A DNA stretch of 64,000 nt from NCBI GenBank assembly GCA_041694275.1, contig JASMTQ010000086.1, forward strand, positions 1 to 64,000, written 5' to 3'. The notes under the pieces were generated by a model. The model did not search any database. It was not told where the DNA came from and worked only from the letters and a program-made list of their open reading frames with translations. The translations under genes were made by a program, and so were the position numbers. This document shows, in pieces, positions 35,114 to 44,003 of the stretch. Every line of letters starts with the position of its first letter. Position 1 is the first letter of the stretch. The stretch is from M55B118 sp041694275. Lineage in GTDB: Bacteria; Bacillota_I; Bacilli_A; Izemoplasmatales; Izemoplasmataceae.

Positions 35114-35137
35114 AAAAGCCCGCTTCGGCGGGCTTTT
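35114..35137 (+). terminator. Terminator of the acidic lipoprotein gene
   Basis: Ten-base stem AAAAGCCCGC / GCGGGCTTTT with a TTCG loop, then CTTTTT. Confidence 0.92.
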
Positions 35138-35161
35138 CTTTTTGCAAAAAATCGGTTAAAA

Positions 35162-35191
35162 AAACACCGCATCACAATCGATGCGGTGTTT
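35162..35191 (-). terminator. rplY terminator
   Basis: Stem AAACACCGCATC / GATGCGGTGTTT followed by T's on the minus strand. Confidence 0.9.
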
Positions 35192-35198
35192 AAGTGGG

Positions 35199-35828
35199 TT
35201 ACTCTTCTTCGTCTGTTTCTTCTTCGTCTTCACCTTTTTGCTTGATGGCTTCGACTTCGATTTCTTCATCTTCACCTTCAACTGGTTCTGGTTCTTCCTC
35301 TTCTTGAGGATAGTTGACGGCAACAATGATTCTTTCGTCCTCTTCAAGTGCCTTGAAGCCTTCAGGAAGGTCAAGGTCAGCGACAGTCAGGGTGTCATTG
35401 CCTTCAAGGTTGGTAACATCGAGTTCGAAGTTTGAAATACCTGATCCCGCTGGGAATTCAGTTTCAACAACCTGTTCGATTTGTTCAACGACAAGACCTT
35501 TTTTCTCGACGACTTCCTTGCCGATAAGTTCGACTGGAATATCCGCTGAGATGGTTTCGCTTGCGCTTACTTTTTGAAGGTCAAAGTGCAATACGTTGTT
35601 TTGACGGATGGGGTCGATTTGAACATCCTTGAAATAAACCATGTGGGTTTTTCCACCGAGTTTTGTCTTGAAGGTCATGCTTTTTCCGTATTCACGGTAA
35701 GCATCGACGAAATCCGTATAAGGTGTTTGTACAGGGGTTGGGTCTATACCATGTCCATATACAACACCAGGTACCAATTGGTTATCGCGTACGGTTTTTA
35801 GTTTCTCCGTTCTTTTTTCCAATTTCAT
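35199..35828 (-). CDS. rplY: Ribosomal protein L25/general stress protein Ctc
   Basis: 209 residues, the long CTC/TL5 form. It binds 5S rRNA with its N-terminal L25 domain ('VPGVVYGHG', residues ~1-90) and carries the C-terminal TL5 beta domain ('EVVEKKGLVVEQIEQVVETEFPA' in the middle). The last ~35 residues are almost only Glu and Asp with a few Lys, a common but here long acidic tail. GAGGAGTGAATTAAC precedes the ATG. Single gene. Confidence 0.95.
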   Translation of the reverse strand: MKLEKRTEKLKTVRDNQLVPGVVYGHGIDPTPVQTPYTDFVDAYREYGKSMTFKTKLGGKTHMVYFKDVQIDPIRQNNVLHFDLQKVSASETISADIPVELIGKEVVEKKGLVVEQIEQVVETEFPAGSGISNFELDVTNLEGNDTLTVADLDLPEGFKALEEDERIIVAVNYPQEEEEPEPVEGEDEEIEVEAIKQKGEDEEETDEEE

Positions 35829-35916
35829 GTTAATTCACTCCTCTTGATTAACTGCATACTTCTAGAATTTTGGCTAACAATAGTGTAACACAGCCGATTG
35901 TTTTTGTCTATTTTTT

Positions 35917-36834
35917 TCACTTTTTTGTATATTTTGATTTGTAATACCGCTCACGGTCAAGCACACCGAGCGATCCTGTAAATTCCCCGGTCTTCGTTTC
36001 TTCAAGCGCCTCACCCAGAACGGCGAACTTCGAATCGATGTTGTCGATGAAATGAAGTGCCAGGGCTTCAGGAATATTCGGCTTCTTGGGAGACCCGAAA
36101 TTGCCGTAGTAGTGATGGGACAAAATCATGTGCTGAAGCAGCATTCTCGCTTCTGTGTCGTATAGCCCATGGCGTCTTGCGGCTTCTCCCACGGCTTCGC
36201 TTCCCATGGAGATGTGTCCAAGCATTTTGCCTTCCGTGGTGTATTCTGGTGCGTGGTAGACTGAAAGCTCAACAGTCTTGTATAGATCATGCAGCAGGAT
36301 ACCCGCAATGAGCAATCCGTGATTCAAATAGGGATAGGTGGCAACAAGGCCGTCACTCAGTTTGAGCATGGTCGCCGTATGGTAGGCCACTCCGCCGATA
36401 TAGGCGTGATGAAAACGCGTGGCCGCAGGGTAGAGATAGAAGTTTTCTTCGTGTGTTCTAAAAAGGTCCAGTGTAATGGTTCTAACGTCTTCATCGTCGA
36501 TGAGGGCGATGTAGTGTTCAACGGTCGTTTGAATCTCTTCAATCGGGACGGGGGCGAACTTGTAGAACTTGCCCATGAGCTGTTCCCTTTTTCCAAGCGA
36601 CATGTCGATGTCGTTGATGTGCTGATGGTGTTTGACCAAAAACTGTTCCTTGGCCTTGAATTCGATGGTTTCGCCTTCGAAGAGGTAGACTTCACCTTCC
36701 TTTACATCCGCGTTTTCATCGATGCGGATGGTATGGCGAACGCCGTCACTGTCATAGACAGAAAGCGTATTGGTGTCATAGGTGGTAATATTGTAGGAAT
36801 CTATTTTCGCGTAAAATGATTGCACATCAGTCAT
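35917..36834 (-). CDS. yhaM: 3'-5' exoribonuclease YhaM family
   Basis: 305 residues. N-terminal OB-fold-like part, then an HD domain with 'FHHAYIGGVAYHTATM', 'AGILLHDLYKT' (the HD pair) and 'LQHMILSHHYYGNFGSPKKP', the YhaM pattern. Members degrade single-stranded RNA and DNA from the 3' end with Mn. The ATG overlaps the pulA stop by eight bases (GGATGACTGATG), so it is translated from the cca-pulA mRNA. The mixture of RNA and glycogen genes in one operon is probably only transcriptional convenience. Confidence 0.9.
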   Translation of the reverse strand: MTDVQSFYAKIDSYNITTYDTNTLSVYDSDGVRHTIRIDENADVKEGEVYLFEGETIEFKAKEQFLVKHHQHINDIDMSLGKREQLMGKFYKFAPVPIEEIQTTVEHYIALIDDEDVRTITLDLFRTHEENFYLYPAATRFHHAYIGGVAYHTATMLKLSDGLVATYPYLNHGLLIAGILLHDLYKTVELSVYHAPEYTTEGKMLGHISMGSEAVGEAARRHGLYDTEARMLLQHMILSHHYYGNFGSPKKPNIPEALALHFIDNIDSKFAVLGEALEETKTGEFTGSLGVLDRERYYKSKYTKK

Positions 36835-38932
36835 CCTTTCTCTTGATGCTTAAAATAGTGGTTGAGATGGTGCCTGTCTTTAGGGTTGAGCCTTCAAGGC
36901 TAATCGTGTCTTCCGATTTAAAAAGGGTGGTTGCATCGCCAACATCGATTGTTTCATCCTTATCGGTATTTTTAAATACCATGAGAAGACTCTTTTCTTC
37001 ACTTTTGACTTCGTAAAGACAGGTGCCCTGTTTTGTAAAGGATACGTTCACCCTCTGTTCGATTTCGTGGGGCGTCTTGATTCTCAACTCAGGATGGTTC
37101 TTTCTGAACTCGACAAGTGTCTTGAACTCTTCTATGTATGGAAGGTAGGCGTCCTTGCGGTTCCAATCAAGCCTGTTGATGGCATCAGGGGACATGTAGC
37201 TGTTTTTGACGCCGTTTTTGGTTCTGAAGAATTCCTGGCCTGCGTGAATGAAAGGCACGCCCTGGGCAAGCAAAACCATGGAGGTGGCCAGACGCTGCAT
37301 TTTAACGCGCGTGGGTTCATCAAGATTCGGGAAAGCTTTAAGTGTCTGATCGAAATAGGTGTGATCGTCATGGCACTCCACATAGTTCATCGACTGTCCT
37401 GGATACTTGATTGCGCCGTGGGAGACCGTACCGCCTTTTAGAATGTTTTCGATGGTTTTTTGGCGACCTTTTCTTCCTTGTGAGAATCCAGTGTCCTTCA
37501 CGTCGAAATTGGAGCCTTTGATGTATTCGCGGGTAACGTCGTTAAAAAACCCGATATTGTAAAGCACATAGTTGTTCTGAAGGTGTGTCATGCGATTTTC
37601 CTTGAGCGGGGTTGGAATGTTCCAGCCTTCGCCGTAAACAAGCATGTCTTTTCTGTAGCTTTCAAGTTTCTGTCTTAAGACATGCATGGTCTTGATGTCT
37701 ATGAGGCCCATGAGGTCGAAACGAAATCCGTCCACTTTGAACATCTTCGCCCAGTACATAACTGAATCGACGATGAATTTTCGGATCATGGTTCGCTCTG
37801 TAGCAAGATCGTTACCACAGCCTGAACTCTCAGTGAGATAGCCATGGCTGTTCACGCGGTAGGCATACCCTGGAATGAGTGCGTCAAAGGGGAATGTGTC
37901 AACGTCATAGACGTGGTTGTATACGACGTCCATGACCACGCGAAGATTGTTTTTGTGGAGAGTGTCGATCATGGTTCTCAGTTCATTGATGCGTTTGTAT
38001 GGATCCTCTGGATCCGTTGCAAGAGAGCCTTCCACCACGTTGTACTGCGATGGGTTGTAGCCCCAGTTATAGGCCGCATCCGGATTTGTTTCATCGACGC
38101 CTTCAAAATCATAAAAAGGCAGAATCTGTACGTGGGTGATGCCGAGCGTCTTAAGATAGTCAAACCCTGCAGGCTTACCGTTTTTCGTTTTGAGCGTTTC
38201 TTCTGTGAAAGAGGGAAACGTTCCGGGATGGGGCGCTTCAATGCTTGTGTCTTTAGTGAAATCTCTTACGCTCGTTTCATAGACTATGGCATCGACAGCC
38301 GAGAAATGATCCGTATCAAGGATACTATCCATCGGTGCGAATTTGGCTGGATCTACAACCACGTTTCGCTTTCCATTGGCCGTAGATGCAATGGCGTATG
38401 GATCGTTGAAAGACCGAACCTTCCCATTCACATAGCTTTCATAACAGTATCCATAGCCTTCATAATCGCCTTCAAGGGTCAGTGACCAGACACCTTGATT
38501 ATGATAGGTTAGGTTATGAGACGCTTTTTCGCCATCGGGCGAGGTCAGGTTCAGCGTGATTCTTTTGACAATTGGCGACCATAGCTTGAATGTGGTTTGG
38601 TCTTTGTGATAGGTGAGGCCAAGGTCGTTGCCGTCATAAGCGTAAAGTTCATCGAAGATATCGCTTCTGACGATCGCGCCACTGTAAAGCTCGGCTTTGA
38701 AGCCGTCTTCCAGGTGAACGAAGTAATCCTTGGTAAGAAAGACGAATCCTTCGAATGTGGTGATGTATTTGATGCGATCGTGACTTTCCCTTACTTCAGT
38801 GACATGAAGCGGGATGGTTTCCCCGTTGCCCTCAAGAATGAAAAAAGTGAATCGTTTTTCCGTGATGCTTTTGGGCACGAGCACACTGATGGTGTGAAAG
38901 GCGTCCAGATACGCTTCGATTTTATTATTCAT
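36827..38932 (-). CDS. pulA: Type I pullulanase, cytoplasmic
   Basis: 701 residues, no signal peptide. It hydrolyses alpha-1,6 branches of pullulan, glycogen or limit dextrins. A CBM48-like domain (~105-200) precedes the GH13 barrel. Signature 'YNWGYNP', region II 'VDGFRFDLMG' (nucleophile Asp), region III 'VYGEGWN' (acid/base Glu) and region IV 'VECHDDHT' (Asp) are complete. Its ATG overlaps the cca stop by eight bases and its stop overlaps yhaM. Probably works on internal glycogen or imported dextrins, matching the CUT1-type ATPase elsewhere in the window. Confidence 0.95.
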   Translation of the reverse strand: MNNKIEAYLDAFHTISVLVPKSITEKRFTFFILEGNGETIPLHVTEVRESHDRIKYITTFEGFVFLTKDYFVHLEDGFKAELYSGAIVRSDIFDELYAYDGNDLGLTYHKDQTTFKLWSPIVKRITLNLTSPDGEKASHNLTYHNQGVWSLTLEGDYEGYGYCYESYVNGKVRSFNDPYAIASTANGKRNVVVDPAKFAPMDSILDTDHFSAVDAIVYETSVRDFTKDTSIEAPHPGTFPSFTEETLKTKNGKPAGFDYLKTLGITHVQILPFYDFEGVDETNPDAAYNWGYNPSQYNVVEGSLATDPEDPYKRINELRTMIDTLHKNNLRVVMDVVYNHVYDVDTFPFDALIPGYAYRVNSHGYLTESSGCGNDLATERTMIRKFIVDSVMYWAKMFKVDGFRFDLMGLIDIKTMHVLRQKLESYRKDMLVYGEGWNIPTPLKENRMTHLQNNYVLYNIGFFNDVTREYIKGSNFDVKDTGFSQGRKGRQKTIENILKGGTVSHGAIKYPGQSMNYVECHDDHTYFDQTLKAFPNLDEPTRVKMQRLATSMVLLAQGVPFIHAGQEFFRTKNGVKNSYMSPDAINRLDWNRKDAYLPYIEEFKTLVEFRKNHPELRIKTPHEIEQRVNVSFTKQGTCLYEVKSEEKSLLMVFKNTDKDETIDVGDATTLFKSEDTISLEGSTLKTGTISTTILSIKRKDD

Positions 38933-40106
38933 TGGTATGACTCCGTTCGATAAGATTTAAGTGTTCCTTTGCTTTTTCGATCAAGACTTCACGCTTGTTT
39001 GGAACGTTGTTCTCAATCACGTCTTCAAGAAGTTTTTCCAAGATGAGGCTTATATGTTTTTTATTCTTGATTGGCAATTGATTCACAATGTCGTGACCAT
39101 TGATCGCAAGGGCTTTTTTGGTGGTTAAGGGAAGTGTGGAATGAAGGATGTTGATGTCTGCAGTGTAATCCTTCATGCCAAAAATGCGATTCAGGGTGTT
39201 GGCTTTTAAGACCAGCTCTTTTCCATAGGTGAAGACATCCATTGCATTGAAGGGACGGTTTTTCGTTTCTTCATGCAGATGCCTTATGGCCTTTATGGTC
39301 TTCGTGAAATTCTTAGAAAACCGCCAAGGGCCGTTATCTAGGGTCTGATACAAATCGAAAAGGGCGAAAGCTTCCTCTTTTTTGTAATCCACGGGGGTCT
39401 TTGCGAGGACTTCGATGCCTTTTTCCAGTCTGAATAGATTCTTGTGAATCAGGGTGCTCACCATTGATTTTAGGGCTTTTTTGGAATGCGGTGCGTCAAG
39501 CAGACGGAAAAGCTCTTGTTGGATGCGTTCTATGGAGAGCTTTTCGATTAGCGCTCTATTTTTCCTGATGGCATTTGCGGTTTGCGCCTCCAGTGAAAAG
39601 CCTAGACGCGCCATGAATCTGAATGCTCTGAGCATTCTGAGGGCGTCTTCGTAGAACCGTTCTTCAGGAACGCCGATGGTTTTAATGGTTTTCTCTCTTA
39701 AGTCTTTTAGTCCCCCAAACATGTCACCGATGGTGCCTTCGTGATCCATCGTTAGCTGATTGATGGTGAAATCACGGCGTTTGAGATCCTCTTCCAAGCT
39801 GTCTGCAAAATCAATGGAAGCGGGATGACGATGGTTGTCATAAACCGTTTCTTTTCTATAGGTTGTAATCTCAAACCCTCGCCCATTTAGAATCACGCTC
39901 ATGGTTCCAAAAGCCGCGCCCGTAGGCACGACTTTTTCAAATAGCGTTTTAATATCCTCGGGGCGGGCGTTGGTGGTGATGTCGATATCCTTCGTGGGCA
40001 GGCCAAGCAAAGTGTCTCTGACATACCCTCCAACAAAATACGCTTCAAATGAAGCGTCATTAAGTGTTTTCAGTATTTTCATGCCGTTTTCGTGCATCTT
40101 AGTCAT
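38925..40106 (-). CDS. cca: CCA tRNA nucleotidyltransferase
   Basis: 393 residues. Class II CCA-adding enzyme that builds or repairs the tRNA 3' end. The head motif 'AYFVGGYVRDTLLG...KDIDITTNA' (metal-binding DxD), the 'RRDFTINQL' and 'EDALRMLRAFRFMARLGF' motifs are clear. No HD domain is seen, as in Bacillus. First gene of a cca-pulA-yhaM operon with eight-base overlaps. The start at 40106 lacks a strong ribosome site; the next ATG three codons on is an alternative. Confidence 0.95.
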   Translation of the reverse strand: MTKMHENGMKILKTLNDASFEAYFVGGYVRDTLLGLPTKDIDITTNARPEDIKTLFEKVVPTGAAFGTMSVILNGRGFEITTYRKETVYDNHRHPASIDFADSLEEDLKRRDFTINQLTMDHEGTIGDMFGGLKDLREKTIKTIGVPEERFYEDALRMLRAFRFMARLGFSLEAQTANAIRKNRALIEKLSIERIQQELFRLLDAPHSKKALKSMVSTLIHKNLFRLEKGIEVLAKTPVDYKKEEAFALFDLYQTLDNGPWRFSKNFTKTIKAIRHLHEETKNRPFNAMDVFTYGKELVLKANTLNRIFGMKDYTADINILHSTLPLTTKKALAINGHDIVNQLPIKNKKHISLILEKLLEDVIENNVPNKREVLIEKAKEHLNLIERSHTNE

Positions 40107-40205
40107 AAGCGTTCACCACATGAATTATACAATAAATCAAGGACTTTTTCCATCTATAGACCCCAATCGTTGAGAAAAATGCTATGATGGGATTGGGTGA
40201 TAATC

Positions 40206-40817
40206 ATGTACAGCATAAAAGCGGAAGTCAAAGAAGAAACAATCATCAAACATTCCAGGTTCATAAGCTTTGCCAAACCTGTTTTTGACAAAAAAAGCGC
40301 AGAAGATTACCTGAAGGCTGTGAAAACGGCGCATCCCGATGCAAATCATCACTGTTTCGCCTACATAATCGGTGAAGACGCACTCTTGCAAAAAGCGGAA
40401 GATGACGGTGAGCCTTCAAAAACTGCGGGCATGCCCATCCTTGAAACGCTCAAGAAAAATAGCATGACCAACATCATCGTAATTGTCGTACGGTATTTCG
40501 GTGGCATCAAACTTGGTGCGGGCGGACTTATTCGCGCATACGGAAAAGGGGCATCGCTTGCTTTGGAAAAAGCCACCAAAACAATGCCCAAAACGCTTAT
40601 GAAAATACGAATCACGTTGCCTTTTGATTTGATTGGAACCATCGAGCATGAACTTGAAGGTCTTGTGGATACAGTCGAACGCAGCTACGACGCGTCAGCT
40701 CACTTTACCGTAACACTTGAAGAGAACGTCGTAAAAGACTTGAAAGAATCCCTCAGGGAAAAAACCAGTGCCAAGGCTCAGATAGAAACAGTTGAATCCT
40801 TTATCAAATACCTGTAG
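40206..40817 (+). CDS. IMPACT/YigZ-family protein
   Basis: 203 residues. The N-terminal UPF0029/IMPACT domain is clear: 'IKHSRFISFAKPV', 'HHCFAYIIG', 'DDGEPSKTAGMPIL' and 'VVRYFGGIKLGAGGLIRAYG'. A DUF1949-like C-terminal ferredoxin fold follows. Bacterial members are of unclear function, related to a eukaryotic regulator of translation via GCN2. The ATG at 40206 has GGGTGA upstream; the GTG at 40197 is part of it. Single gene divergent from cca. Confidence 0.88.
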   Translation: MYSIKAEVKEETIIKHSRFISFAKPVFDKKSAEDYLKAVKTAHPDANHHCFAYIIGEDALLQKAEDDGEPSKTAGMPILETLKKNSMTNIIVIVVRYFGGIKLGAGGLIRAYGKGASLALEKATKTMPKTLMKIRITLPFDLIGTIEHELEGLVDTVERSYDASAHFTVTLEENVVKDLKESLREKTSAKAQIETVESFIKYL

Positions 40818-40823
40818 TATAAA

Positions 40824-40847
40824 AAAACGCGAACGAATTCGCGTTTT
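40824..40847. terminator. Bidirectional terminator
   Basis: AAAACGCGAA, loop CGAA, TTCGCGTTTT, with A and T tracts on both sides, between convergent genes. Confidence 0.88.
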
Positions 40848-40850
40848 TAT

Positions 40851-41072
40851 TTAGCTGAAAAGTGTAATGGAAATAGTCACAAGGTTCATAATCGCCTTAA
40901 GGACGAGATAAGTAAGTGCAATGCTTATGAATATGTAGATGAACTGCATTTCACGGACTGAACCTTTTTTGAATATCGGGCTGATATCCATGCTCATAAG
41001 ACTTCTGAAGGTAATTGCGAAAATGATGAAGAACAGCAGGCCTTCAAATATTGCGAGTGCAAATGGATCCAT
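40851..41072 (-). CDS. DUF1146 (YwzB-like) small membrane protein
   Basis: 73 residues, two transmembrane helices (~5-25 and ~43-68) with a short loop 'DISPIFKKGSVREMQFIYIFISI' that matches the DUF1146/YwzB pattern. No function is known; in Bacillus the homologue lies near the ATP synthase and murAA genes. AAGGAGGAATACC precedes the ATG. It follows the NusG-II gene by 36 bases on the same strand, so it is probably co-transcribed with it. Confidence 0.75.
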   Translation of the reverse strand: MDPFALAIFEGLLFFIIFAITFRSLMSMDISPIFKKGSVREMQFIYIFISIALTYLVLKAIMNLVTISITLFS

Positions 41073-41108
41073 GGTATTCCTCCTTTTAAGGGGACTTTTT
41101 ATGGCTGA

Positions 41109-41555
41109 TTAATAGATGATGGCATCATCATCCTCTGGTGATGGCAACGGGGTTTCTATTCTAATGACAACTTCGTTTGGAAGACATGTAAGTGGTTTTA
41201 ACGGTGAGTTGGTTTCACCTTGTTTTTGACAAATGTTTTGAGGACTCACTTCATCTAGGACGCGAACAGTATGATTGTCCGGATCGTACCCAATGGTAAC
41301 TGTGTTGTTATCGCCGTAACTTCCCTTGACGACATACCTTCCGGCGTCTTCATCCACACTGATCACTTCTTCTTCTACAATAATCACGGCCGAACCATCT
41401 TGAAGATCAATTCTCAATACTTCCTGACTTCCATGAGTAACGACCGCAATACCGTCGTCATACGTTTGACTTCGCTGAAGCAATTGAACGGCTACAACGC
41501 TTATCAAAGCCACGATAGCGAGAACAACAATCAGTTTGACATCATTGCGCTTCAT
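41109..41555 (-). CDS. NusG domain II protein (EetA-like)
   Basis: 148 residues. One N-terminal membrane anchor (~8-25), then an extracellular NusG-II beta fold: 'LRIDLQDGSAVIIVEEEVISVDEDAG' region, and the family's Cys pair in 'SPQNICQKQG...LTCLPNEVVIRIE'. In Listeria and lactobacilli this family is EetA, part of flavin-based extracellular electron transfer, usually beside a Gx transporter and ApbE; both are within 3 kb here. AAAGGAGGCGACCCA precedes the ATG. It diverges from the FMN-binding lipoprotein gene. Confidence 0.85.
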   Translation of the reverse strand: MKRNDVKLIVVLAIVALISVVAVQLLQRSQTYDDGIAVVTHGSQEVLRIDLQDGSAVIIVEEEVISVDEDAGRYVVKGSYGDNNTVTIGYDPDNHTVRVLDEVSPQNICQKQGETNSPLKPLTCLPNEVVIRIETPLPSPEDDDAIIY

Positions 41556-41583
41556 TGGGTCGCCTCCTTTATTAGTCTAGTAT

Positions 41584-41613
41584 ATCATATCAACAAAAGA
41601 CCGCCACGGTCAA
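41584..41613 (-). promoter_or_regulatory. Promoter of the NusG-II gene
   Basis: TTGACC (41613-41608), 18 bases, TATGAT (41589-41584) on the minus strand, back to back with the strong promoter of the FMN lipoprotein. Confidence 0.65.
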
Positions 41614-41674
41614 TGCATTTAGTTCGTGTACCAAAATTAACTGCTTCTGTAATACAATTTTTTACCAATATTTA

Positions 41675-41703
41675 TTGACATAGGGTCTGTTAAAATTTAT
41701 AAT
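41675..41703 (+). promoter_or_regulatory. Perfect consensus promoter of the FMN-type lipoprotein gene
   Basis: TTGACA (41675-41680), exactly 17 bases, TATAAT (41698-41703). Only rpsD has an equally perfect promoter among those I examined, so strong constitutive expression is expected. AGGAGG at 41733-41738 leads to the ATG at 41749. Confidence 0.92.
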
Positions 41704-41748
41704 ACAAGTGGTTTGAAAAACTAAAAATAACTAGGAGGCAACAAAACC

Positions 41749-42762
41749 ATGAAAAAATTATTGAGTGCACTATTACTACTTACTTTGGTTTTCTCTCTTT
41801 CTGCATGTGGAGAAGACGAAGTAGAACTTGGTGAATACAAACCTGGACTTCACCTTGGCTATTCCGACGGAAACAGAAACAGTTTCGCATATGTCTATGT
41901 AGATGCTGAAGGCTTTATCGAAGACATCCACATTGACGCGGTTTATGCAAAACGCGACTCTGAAGGCCCAATGTGGGACCTTGAAGATGATACTGTTAAT
42001 TATCTTGGACTTACAAAACGTACCCTTGATGACGGTTGTGACTACGGCATGCACGAAGATGCAGATGACGACTGTGAAGCTGACGAAGAAGGCAAGCTTC
42101 TCTGGGTTGCACAGGTTGACGCAATTGCGGACGACGTAGTTGAAAACCAAGGTATTCCTGAATATTCAATTACTGATGGCAAGTTTGACGATGACGCCAT
42201 TACGGGTGTTTCCATCACAGTAACAAGCTATTATACTGCGATTGAAAACGCACTCGAACTCGCTGAACTCGGAAGCGACGAAAAACCTACGGACTTCGAC
42301 GTTCCTGAATTCGATAGCGAAGGCGACTACACGCCTGGTATCCAATACGGATATTCAGAAGGTCATCAAAACGGACATGCGTTCATCGCAGTCAATGAAG
42401 AAGGCAACATCGTTCACGCTGCTGTTGACGTTGTATACTTCAAATCAACCGCTACTGAAGATGCTGTATACGGCATGATGAACCATGGTAGCGAAGCTAC
42501 TGGTATCATCACTACCAAAATGTCTCTTGACTACGGTACTGGTTACGGTATGCATAGAGATGACGACGGCAACGTAGTAGACGGCGAAATGCCATGGGAA
42601 GAACAAATGCAAGCTCTTGCTGATGCAGTTGTAGAAAACCAAGGCCTTGAAGACTACAGTCTTGTAGACGGCGCTTTTGAAAATCCAGATGACGCTGTTG
42701 CCGGTGTATCAATCACTGTCGATCACGTTATTGAAGCATTTGAAATGGCACTTGGCAGATAA
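41749..42762 (+). CDS. Tandem FMN-binding-type lipoprotein (PplA-like)
   Basis: 337 residues. Signal peptide with lipobox 'SLSAC' (Cys20). The mature protein is two repeats of ~150 residues (about 28-170 and 192-337), each running 'Y-PG-x-x-GYS-G--N--A' ... 'D-G--GYGMH' ... 'A-DDVVENQG--EYS---G' ... 'D-A---GVSITV'. The repeat end lies where FMN-binding (RnfG-type) domains carry the [S/T]GA[T/S] flavin attachment site; here it reads TGVS and AGVS, so Ser would be the acceptor. Two-domain layout and the nearby ApbE, NusG-II and Gx genes fit Listeria PplA. Flavinylation itself is not proven. Confidence 0.75.
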   Translation: MKKLLSALLLLTLVFSLSACGEDEVELGEYKPGLHLGYSDGNRNSFAYVYVDAEGFIEDIHIDAVYAKRDSEGPMWDLEDDTVNYLGLTKRTLDDGCDYGMHEDADDDCEADEEGKLLWVAQVDAIADDVVENQGIPEYSITDGKFDDDAITGVSITVTSYYTAIENALELAELGSDEKPTDFDVPEFDSEGDYTPGIQYGYSEGHQNGHAFIAVNEEGNIVHAAVDVVYFKSTATEDAVYGMMNHGSEATGIITTKMSLDYGTGYGMHRDDDGNVVDGEMPWEEQMQALADAVVENQGLEDYSLVDGAFENPDDAVAGVSITVDHVIEAFEMALGR

Positions 42763-42782
42763 GTATCAACCTTCTATAGTTT

Positions 42783-42802
42783 AAGAGGCCTTCGGGCCTC
42801 TT
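42783..42802 (+). terminator. Terminator of the FMN-type lipoprotein gene
   Basis: Eight-base stem AAGAGGCC / GGCCTCTT with TTCG loop followed by TTCTTTTC. Confidence 0.88.
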
Positions 42803-42876
42803 TTCTTTTCTGCGATTTTTACGTACATGGTCCCAACTGTGTGATATAATACACACGCTAGAAAGGATTGATTTCC

Positions 42877-43947
42877 ATGAAAAAAACACTGCTTCTACTT
42901 ACGCTCTTCATTGCTGTTTTCTCCCTGAATGCCTGTGAAGAGGATTCTGTCAATTTAAAAAAGGAATCGGATGTTCATACATCCTATTTCGACTCCATGA
43001 TTGCGATTAATCTATATGTAGATGAAAATACAGATGAAGCTATCATCGATGAAATTTTTGACGAAAGTGAAACCTTACTTAAAAACATTCATCAGCAGGC
43101 TGACCGCTACAATACGTACAGTGGTGTGACCAATGTCATGACCCTCAATGAAGATCCAACTTCCACCCATATTGTGGAAGATGAACTCTTTGAACTGCTT
43201 ATGCTTTCCAAGGATTATCATGCACTCACCAATGGATATTTTGATATTACCATGGGTCCCGTCCTCGATATCTGGAATGACCACCTTGAATCTTGCAATG
43301 AAAATGGCGACTGTTCAGTTCCAAGTGATGCGACTTTAAACGCCGCTGGTGAGTACGTTGGCATTGACAAACTCACCCTTAACGAAGATACCAACGAAGT
43401 CACCATGCAAGAAAACATGAATCTGAACCTCGGAGGTGTCGCCAAGGGCTACGCCACCAATAAGCTATCCGCCTTGCTTAAAAATTATGAAGAAATAGAA
43501 AGTTTTCTCATCAATGCGGGGACATCCAATATTGAAGTCTACGGTGATCACCCCACAAGAGATTCGAACTTATGGCATATAGGCGTCACTGATCCGACAA
43601 ATCCGAATGATCCATACGGGTTTGCCGGTGTCAAGCTTGATTCTGGAACATCGCTTGTGACCAGTGGCGATTACGTCAGATATTTCGAAGTGGATGGTGA
43701 GAGGTATCATCATCTTATCAATCCAAATACACTCAAACCTTCCTTTCATCACAGGAGTGTGACTGTAGTTATCGAAGACGGTTCCATCGGTGATATTCTA
43801 TCCACGGCCGCATTTCTCATGGAACCTACAGAGTCCCAGGCTTTCATCGAAGATCTGGATGATGTAGAAGCGGTATGGTATTTGGATGATGATTCTATAG
43901 AAACATCAAGCGGATTTGATGATTACCTTCTCGAATGGCGCGATTAA
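42877..43947 (+). CDS. apbE: FAD:protein FMN transferase ApbE (FmnB-like), lipoprotein
   Basis: 356 residues. It moves FMN from FAD onto Thr or Ser of extracytoplasmic flavoproteins. The signal peptide ends in lipobox 'SLNAC' (Cys21 or so). Family motifs: 'YFDSMIAINLY', 'NLNLGGVAKGYATNKL', 'NAGTSNIEVYG', 'HHLINPNT' and the metal site 'SIGDILSTAAFLM'. The ATG at 42877 follows AGAAAGGA; the TTG at 42868 is rejected. A TATAAT -10 box lies at 42845-42850. Next to the presumed substrate lipoprotein, so this pair is probably enzyme and target. Confidence 0.95.
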   Translation: MKKTLLLLTLFIAVFSLNACEEDSVNLKKESDVHTSYFDSMIAINLYVDENTDEAIIDEIFDESETLLKNIHQQADRYNTYSGVTNVMTLNEDPTSTHIVEDELFELLMLSKDYHALTNGYFDITMGPVLDIWNDHLESCNENGDCSVPSDATLNAAGEYVGIDKLTLNEDTNEVTMQENMNLNLGGVAKGYATNKLSALLKNYEEIESFLINAGTSNIEVYGDHPTRDSNLWHIGVTDPTNPNDPYGFAGVKLDSGTSLVTSGDYVRYFEVDGERYHHLINPNTLKPSFHHRSVTVVIEDGSIGDILSTAAFLMEPTESQAFIEDLDDVEAVWYLDDDSIETSSGFDDYLLEWRD

Positions 43948-43955
43948 TTGCATAT

Positions 43956-43996
43956 AAAAAGCCTTGCCGGTATTGTGTGTACTGGCAAGGCTTTTT
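43956..43996. terminator. Bidirectional terminator
   Basis: Thirteen-base stem AAAAAGCCTTGCC / GGCAAGGCTTTTT between convergent apbE and Gx genes. Confidence 0.9.
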
Positions 43997-44003
43997 CTTA
44001 TGT

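Noticed and set aside
41749..42762. Internal repeat taken as a duplication artefact or CRISPR-like repeat
   Set aside because: The two copies are similar only at the protein level, are ~490 bases apart in phase, and lie in one open frame; it is a domain duplication.
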